Source of the DNA: Actinomycetota bacterium
GTDB taxonomy: Bacteria; Actinomycetota; Humimicrobiia; Humimicrobiales; Humimicrobiaceae
Assembly (NCBI GenBank): GCA_016932375.1
Contig: JAFGDA010000045.1
Span: forward strand, 1-18,021
Length of the DNA stretch: 18,021 bases
Direction of reading: 5' to 3'
Below are positions 14,402 to 18,021 of the stretch, piece by piece. Made by a program: the position numbers and the translations under genes. The notes under the pieces are model-generated. The model made no database searches, was not told the DNA's origin, and saw only the letters and a program-made list of their open reading frames with translations. Numbering within the stretch: the stretch's first letter is position 1; each line of letters starts with the position of its first letter.

Positions 14402-14415
14402 CACATCTCTATGTG
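14402..14415. promoter_or_regulatory. Operator-like dyad upstream of the small RelE-like gene
   Basis: CACAT-CTCT-ATGTG is an interrupted palindrome about 70 bp upstream of the GTG at 14334, in the 120-bp gap after the first exporter's permease. It could be an autoregulatory site; no clear promoter hexamers accompany it. Confidence 0.3.
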
Positions 14416-14454
14416 TAATATTGATATTATTCTATTATTTTTTTGCCTTCTATA

Positions 14455-15222
14455 CTATTCCGATCTCCAGCAGTAAACTGTATACAGGATAACTCCCGCA
14501 GTGAAGAAAAGAAGCGATATTACAATAGTCATTGAAATGTTTAGAGCACTTAGAGGGTTATAACCAATATCCCCTATCAGGTATTTAATTATGACTGAAT
14601 TAGCAGCGGACATCGGCCAGACCTGCGCGAACTTCTGGAGCACCGGGGGAAGCATCGAATACTGGAAAAAAACACCGGAAATTGCTGATGTAACGACAGC
14701 TATGCCGACCCCTGTCATGATGGCGCCCTGTATATTCCTGATCAGCGAGCCTATTATCAGGCCTACCCCTGCAGATGATAGTATCCCGAGAAATAAAAAT
14801 CCGAGGGATTTTAAAATACCCGCCGGCGTGATGTTGAATTTTGCGCCAAGAAGGACCCCTACGACCAGTATTATTACCGCGCTTGCCACCCCGAATGTAA
14901 GGACGGCAAGTATCTTGCCAGTTGCTTCTTTCCATGGCTGCACCGGCATCGTCTTCAGTTTCTGGAAAAGCCCCCTCTGCCTGTCCTCGGATATATTTGC
15001 AGGAAGGCTGGTCATGCCGCAGACCATTATCGAGAAAGTGACCATCGAAATTGTACTCTGCCCTTTTGCCAGGGCGGCATATTCGGGCGGCACCCCGCGC
15101 AGGAAAACAAACACTGCGAGCAGGAGCCATATGGCAGGCCAGGCTATAACCCAGAAAAGCGCGGATTTGTTCATAAAATTATCTTTAATGCCCTTTATAT
15201 AGGTTGCAGCTATCTGGTTCAA
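14455..15222 (-). CDS. ABC-2 type exporter permease (first exporter)
   Basis: A 255-residue membrane protein with about six hydrophobic helices and the ABC-2 hallmarks: a cytoplasmic N-terminus, a segment ISEDRQRGLFQKLKTMPVQP between helices 2 and 3, then a run of Gly/Ala-rich helices. It starts with TTG at 15222, which overlaps the ATPase stop codon (TTGA, 4 bp) and has GGGGAG seven nt upstream, so translation is coupled to the ATPase. With that ATPase it forms a DrrAB-like exporter. The substrate is unknown. It is not closely similar to the second exporter's permease, so the two are independent systems. Confidence 0.87.
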   Translation of the reverse strand: MNQIAATYIKGIKDNFMNKSALFWVIAWPAIWLLLAVFVFLRGVPPEYAALAKGQSTISMVTFSIMVCGMTSLPANISEDRQRGLFQKLKTMPVQPWKEATGKILAVLTFGVASAVIILVVGVLLGAKFNITPAGILKSLGFLFLGILSSAGVGLIIGSLIRNIQGAIMTGVGIAVVTSAISGVFFQYSMLPPVLQKFAQVWPMSAANSVIIKYLIGDIGYNPLSALNISMTIVISLLFFTAGVILYTVYCWRSE

Positions 15223-16169
15223 TTTTTAGCTCCCCTTATCTTTTCGTTTGCTTCCCTTACTCTTTTACCGGTCAGCCTGAAAAAAACATCTTCAAGTGAC
15301 GGTACGACAGAACCTATCTGGAGCACCTTATAGCCCGCGCTTTCAACGGACCGGACTATCCCGGGCATCACTTCGGAAGTTTCTTCGGAGTAAATCTTAT
15401 AGCCCTCATCAGTTTCAAGTAGTTCTTCGCCTTTATTGAAGCTGTTTAGTATGCCTGCTATTTTTTCATTTTTGACGGACACCTCTATGGTTATTACATT
15501 TTTTAGTCCGCTCCCATTTTTCAATTCTTCCGGTGATCCGCTGGCAATGATTTTGCCCATGTCCATAAGCCCGACCTTTGTGGCAAGCTCTGCATCCGAA
15601 CCAATATGGCTTATAAGCAGGACCGTAGTAGAGCTATCCTTAAGTTCATCTATAAGGCCGAAGAAATTTCTTCTCGCTGCAGGGTCCAGCCCGGTTGTAG
15701 GCTCATCCAGTATGAATATCTTTACATGCGGAAACAGTATTGTGGCAAGCTCGAGTCTTTTCCTCATACCGCCTGAAAACCTGGAAACCCTTTTGTTCCT
15801 GTCATCAAAAAGGCCTACCTTTCTTATGAGTTCCTGCCCGAGCTCCCTTGTTTCTTTGTTCGGGTACCCTAGCATCCTTGCAAAATAATATATGTTCTCA
15901 AGGCCTGTGAGATTAGGGTCAGAAAAATTTTCCTGGGGGATGTAGCCTATCAATCTTTTTGATTGTCCGGGGTCTTTGCCGAATATTTTCACTTCTCCGC
16001 TGGTAGGCTTCCTTATTGATGCAATTATCGAAGAAAGGGTTGTTTTCCCTGAACCATTCGGGCCCATCAAGCAGTAGAATTCGCCTTCGTCTATGGTGAG
16101 GTCAAGATTATCCAGTACTGTGGCACTGTCGTACTTTTTTACAAGATTCCTTACTTCGATTGCATGCAA
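15219..16169 (-). CDS. ABC transporter ATP-binding protein, DrrA-like (first exporter)
   Basis: The 316-residue ATPase carries every ABC motif: Walker A GPNGSGKTT (36-44), Q-loop YIPQEN (76-81), signature FSGGMRKRLE (131-140), Walker B IFILDEPTTGLDP (151-163) and switch His188 in LLISHIGSD. The last ~90 residues form the extension seen in daunorubicin-type exporters, with VPSLEDVFFRLTGKR near the end. Start ATG 16169 is preceded by AAAGGAGA. It is the first gene of a two-gene unit with the permease. Self-resistance, lipid or antibiotic export are typical functions of the family; none is specifically indicated here. Confidence 0.9.
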   Translation of the reverse strand: MHAIEVRNLVKKYDSATVLDNLDLTIDEGEFYCLMGPNGSGKTTLSSIIASIRKPTSGEVKIFGKDPGQSKRLIGYIPQENFSDPNLTGLENIYYFARMLGYPNKETRELGQELIRKVGLFDDRNKRVSRFSGGMRKRLELATILFPHVKIFILDEPTTGLDPAARRNFFGLIDELKDSSTTVLLISHIGSDAELATKVGLMDMGKIIASGSPEELKNGSGLKNVITIEVSVKNEKIAGILNSFNKGEELLETDEGYKIYSEETSEVMPGIVRSVESAGYKVLQIGSVVPSLEDVFFRLTGKRVREANEKIRGAKN

Positions 16170-16198
16170 ATTATCTCCTTTGTGTATTTCAAGTAACT

Positions 16199-16204
16199 AT
16201 TATA
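16199..16204 (-). promoter_or_regulatory. Candidate -10 box of the first exporter
   Basis: A consensus TATAAT on the minus strand about 30 bp upstream of the ATPase ATG. No good -35 lies 17 nt further upstream, only a run of TAATAA. This leaves a short leader with the AAAGGAGA site. Confidence 0.35.
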
Positions 16205-16294
16205 CAAGAAATATAAAATTATTATTAATAATTTTTAAATTATCCTGATCCAATCGGTAAAGATCATCATTTATTTTATTTATAATTTTAAGCC

Positions 16295-17422
16295 CTATAA
16301 TATCCTCGGGACCTTCATCATGTTAACCGAACCATCTTTTGTGACATAAACATCATCTTCTATCCTGATTCCTCCCAGACTGGTGTCATACAGGCCCGGT
16401 TCAAGCGCAAATGCCATTCCTTCCTCAATAATCGAGTGTGAGTTTGAAACTATCATTATCCCCCATGAGCTGCCTACCGGGTGCCCCGTGTGATGAATGA
16501 ATTCCCCGTCATGTCCGTACTTTCTGAAGTGTTTTTTTACTGCAGTATCCACACTGTTTGCAGGAACTCCGGGCCTTATACTGTCTATGGCTATGTCAAG
16601 CGCCTCTTCAACTATCCTGCACCTGTCAATTATCTTTTTTGAAAACATTTTTTTTGAAATCGGCCTGCAGATATCAGCAAAGTAGCCTCTGTAAACAGGG
16701 CTGTAATCGACATCCACCAATTCATCCGGCTCTATTACTTTTCCAGATTCAGTGGCTCCCAGCCAGCATGTCCTGTATCCGCTTGCCACACTGCTCCTAA
16801 CAAAGAAATCCTCAACCCCCTGCTTCCTCATGTGATATTCGGCATATGATGCAAGCTCGTTTTCAGTTATTTCTTTATCAGAACCGGCCAGGAATTCCTT
16901 CGATTTTATTGCCCCGATTTCTGCAATCTTCGCTGCTTTCTTTATGATTTCTATTTCTTCTAAAGTGTTTATTGAATATATGCTGTTAAGCTCCGGTGAA
17001 AAATCCACCAGCCGGAAACCTTTCAGGTTTTCCTTAAGATAATCAAACACCCTGACAGGCGTGTTTAAAAAATCTATCGCTATCTTTTTACCGCCGGAAT
17101 CAAAAGATGATATATATTCCACTGTTTTTGCAAGCCAGTCCTCTTCCACATCATTTTTCTTATCTATGCCGATATTGTAAGGGTATATGCCATTTATATT
17201 CTTGACCCAGGATTGCCCGACAACCGTATCCTTTGTAGCATAATGTGTAAATACCTCCGGTTCTCCGCTGTCCCTCAGTATGCATACGAACGGTAAACGT
17301 GTGAATATCAGGTGCTCAAAACTGTTTGGCTGGGATAATATTAGAAACCCTGCTTCTTTTTCTTTCATTTTGAGCTGTATTTTCCCTGTCTTTTCCCTGC
17401 CTGTCTTTTCCATTTCTTTCAT
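16295..17422 (-). CDS. M24 family metallopeptidase (Xaa-Pro aminopeptidase/dipeptidase-like)
   Basis: A 375-residue pita-bread metallopeptidase. An N-terminal creatinase/prolidase-type domain (about 1-150) precedes a C-terminal catalytic domain with all five metal ligands visible: Asp239 in VDVDYSPVY, Asp250 in GYFADICRP, His314 in HTGHPVG, Glu341 in FALEPGLY and Glu355 in IRIEDDVYV. The family removes residues next to proline from peptides, although some members (creatinase, DMSP lyase) act elsewhere. ATG 17422 has GGAGGAG eight nt upstream; an ATG three codons later is possible. No signal peptide, so cytoplasmic. It lies 16 bp after the truncated membrane protein and is probably cotranscribed with it. 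Confidence 0.88.
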   Translation of the reverse strand: MKEMEKTGREKTGKIQLKMKEKEAGFLILSQPNSFEHLIFTRLPFVCILRDSGEPEVFTHYATKDTVVGQSWVKNINGIYPYNIGIDKKNDVEEDWLAKTVEYISSFDSGGKKIAIDFLNTPVRVFDYLKENLKGFRLVDFSPELNSIYSINTLEEIEIIKKAAKIAEIGAIKSKEFLAGSDKEITENELASYAEYHMRKQGVEDFFVRSSVASGYRTCWLGATESGKVIEPDELVDVDYSPVYRGYFADICRPISKKMFSKKIIDRCRIVEEALDIAIDSIRPGVPANSVDTAVKKHFRKYGHDGEFIHHTGHPVGSSWGIMIVSNSHSIIEEGMAFALEPGLYDTSLGGIRIEDDVYVTKDGSVNMMKVPRIL

Positions 17423-17438
17423 AATGGCACTCCTCCTA

Positions 17439-17627
17439 TTATTTATTTTTCTGATATCTTCCTAAAAATAGGGCTGATAAAAAAAGAACGGCAAAAACTA
17501 TAAGGCTGCCTGATATTATTCCTTCGGAAGCCCCCATAATAATCAGGTACGGAGATAAATAATAAAAAATGGCGGGAAGCAAAAGAAAAGTGATAAGAAT
17601 AATTCCTTTCCTTACTCTCTGCCTCAT
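17439..17627 (-). pseudogene. Truncated N-terminus of a NapH-like 4Fe-4S membrane protein
   Basis: This 62-codon frame encodes a basic N-terminus, then two membrane segments: IILITFLLLPAIFYYLSPYL and IVFAVLFLSALFLG. The order, including a PYLIIMGASEGIISGS loop, matches the beginning of NapH-type polyferredoxin membrane proteins, in which LFLGR is normally followed at once by a CGWxCP cluster motif. Here the frame ends YQKNK-stop, so all Fe-S ligands and later helices are missing. It has a fair SD (AGAGGAAAG) and ATG, so a small membrane protein may still be made. It is read as a remnant from homology recalled by eye; a genuine two-helix small membrane protein is the alternative. Confidence 0.6.
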
Positions 17628-17697
17628 AGTTATCTTTCCTCTTATATAATAAGCCGTTAATTTTAGGATTGATAATAAACTATATATTCTCTCATTA

Positions 17698-17751
17698 TTG
17701 GGAATTTTTGTAGGGGTAATTATATCAGATTTGGGAATTTTTGTAGGGGTA
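17698..17751. repeat. Two identical 21-bp direct repeats, 33-bp period
   Basis: Copies at 17698-17718 and 17731-17751 are identical over 21 bp (core GGGAATTTTTGTAGGGG) with a 12-bp spacer. They lie upstream of the truncated membrane protein. Subterminal direct repeats of this length beginning with TG occur at the ends of some insertion sequences such as the IS21 family, but no transposase is present in the window. Paired binding sites for a regulator are the other option. Confidence 0.75.
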
Positions 17752-17797
17752 TTGACTATAAACCTTATTTTTTAGTTAAATGGTTTTTCAAATTTTG

Positions 17798-17941
17798 CTA
17801 TTGCCTAATATCAAATCCAAAGTGCCTCAATGAAAGCACTATGTTATTTAAAAAATCAGCCAGCTCTTCCTTTGTTACTGGTTCATGATTTTTGATTCCA
17901 CATTCTTTTGCTATAGTAGGAATATCTTTTGTAACTGTCAT
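17798..17941 (-). CDS. Possible 47-residue small protein
   Basis: ATG 17941 opens a 47-codon frame: MTVTKDIPTIAKECGIKNHE, then PVTKEELADFLNNIVLSLRH, ending FGFDIRQ. Amphipathic, no membrane segment, codon use like its neighbours. The upstream sequence has only a weak GGTGAG, but a 12-codon ORF (17938-17976, MLVKEWYKAGEK) ends in an ATGA overlap with its start, suggesting coupling. No family recognised. It may be a small regulator or the end of a decayed gene. Confidence 0.35.
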   Translation of the reverse strand: MTVTKDIPTIAKECGIKNHEPVTKEELADFLNNIVLSLRHFGFDIRQ

Positions 17942-17944
17942 TTC

Positions 17945-17983
17945 TCACCAGCTTTGTACCACTCTTTCACCAGCATTGTACCA
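17945..17983. repeat. Near-perfect 17-bp direct repeat, 22-bp period
   Basis: Copies TCACCAGCTTTGTACCA (17945-17961) and TCACCAGCATTGTACCA (17967-17983) match at 16 of 17 positions. They cover the 12-codon ORF just upstream of the 47-residue ORF. Their spacing of two helical turns fits a regulatory array; in-frame protein repetition is not kept, since 22 is not a multiple of 3. Confidence 0.7.
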
Positions 17984-18021
17984 GCCCGGTTATAGTTGTT
18001 AATAATAAATCATAAATCTAT

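Noticed and set aside
14591..15202. Plus-strand 203-codon and minus-strand 176-codon frames over the first permease
   Set aside because: Shadows of a clear ABC-2 permease in another frame; the permease overlaps its ATPase and has an SD.

Overview
This is an 18 kb piece of an AT-rich bacterial chromosome (about two-fifths G+C by eye). Start sites use strong Shine-Dalgarno sequences, and TTG/GTG starts and 4-14 nt gene overlaps are frequent. Nothing in the window fixes the taxon. An actinobacterial/archaeal-type inositol-phosphate synthase, DrrAB-like exporters and stacked toxin-antitoxin pairs suggest an uncultured, probably anaerobic bacterium of a low-GC actinobacterial or candidate-phylum lineage; this is a guess. 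No rRNA, tRNA, CRISPR array or intact transposase was seen.

Left part (1-5.5 kb): a leftward sugar-phosphate/inositol operon reads inositol-3-phosphate synthase > PfkB sugar kinase > Gfo/Idh/MocA dehydrogenase > SIS-domain sugar-phosphate isomerase. After a leader with three copies of a near-complete anti-SD complement comes the signal-peptide end of a secreted protein, probably a transporter substrate-binding protein. A LacI-family regulator diverges from it. The 285-bp gap between them holds a three-unit operator-like array (13-bp period) and a perfect 32-bp palindrome. A biosynthetic-looking inositol-phosphate synthase in an operon with kinase, dehydrogenase, isomerase and a LacI regulator is the main metabolic puzzle.

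Middle (5.6-11.9 kb), leftward: two tandem AbrB-type antitoxin/PIN toxin pairs, the first followed by an overlapping alpha/beta hydrolase. Each pair has its own promoter signals, and the second has a 17-bp palindrome over its -10. Next is a pair with no gap: a YfbR-like HD phosphohydrolase and a fusion of a Cas4-like Fe-S PD-(D/E)XK nuclease with a DUF2779 (DEDD-exonuclease-like) domain. A small rightward gene of the pyrimidine-dimer glycosylase (endonuclease V) family follows.

Right part (11.9-18 kb), leftward: two independent ABC-2 type exporters (ATPase + permease each). Between them lie a 5'-truncated transaldolase and an unidentified small protein with a RelE-like tail. An M24 metallopeptidase follows a truncated N-terminus of a NapH-like 4Fe-4S membrane protein. 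The last 400 bp hold two sets of direct repeats and two tiny overlapping ORFs. Gene remnants plus direct repeats mark this end as a rearranged accessory region.
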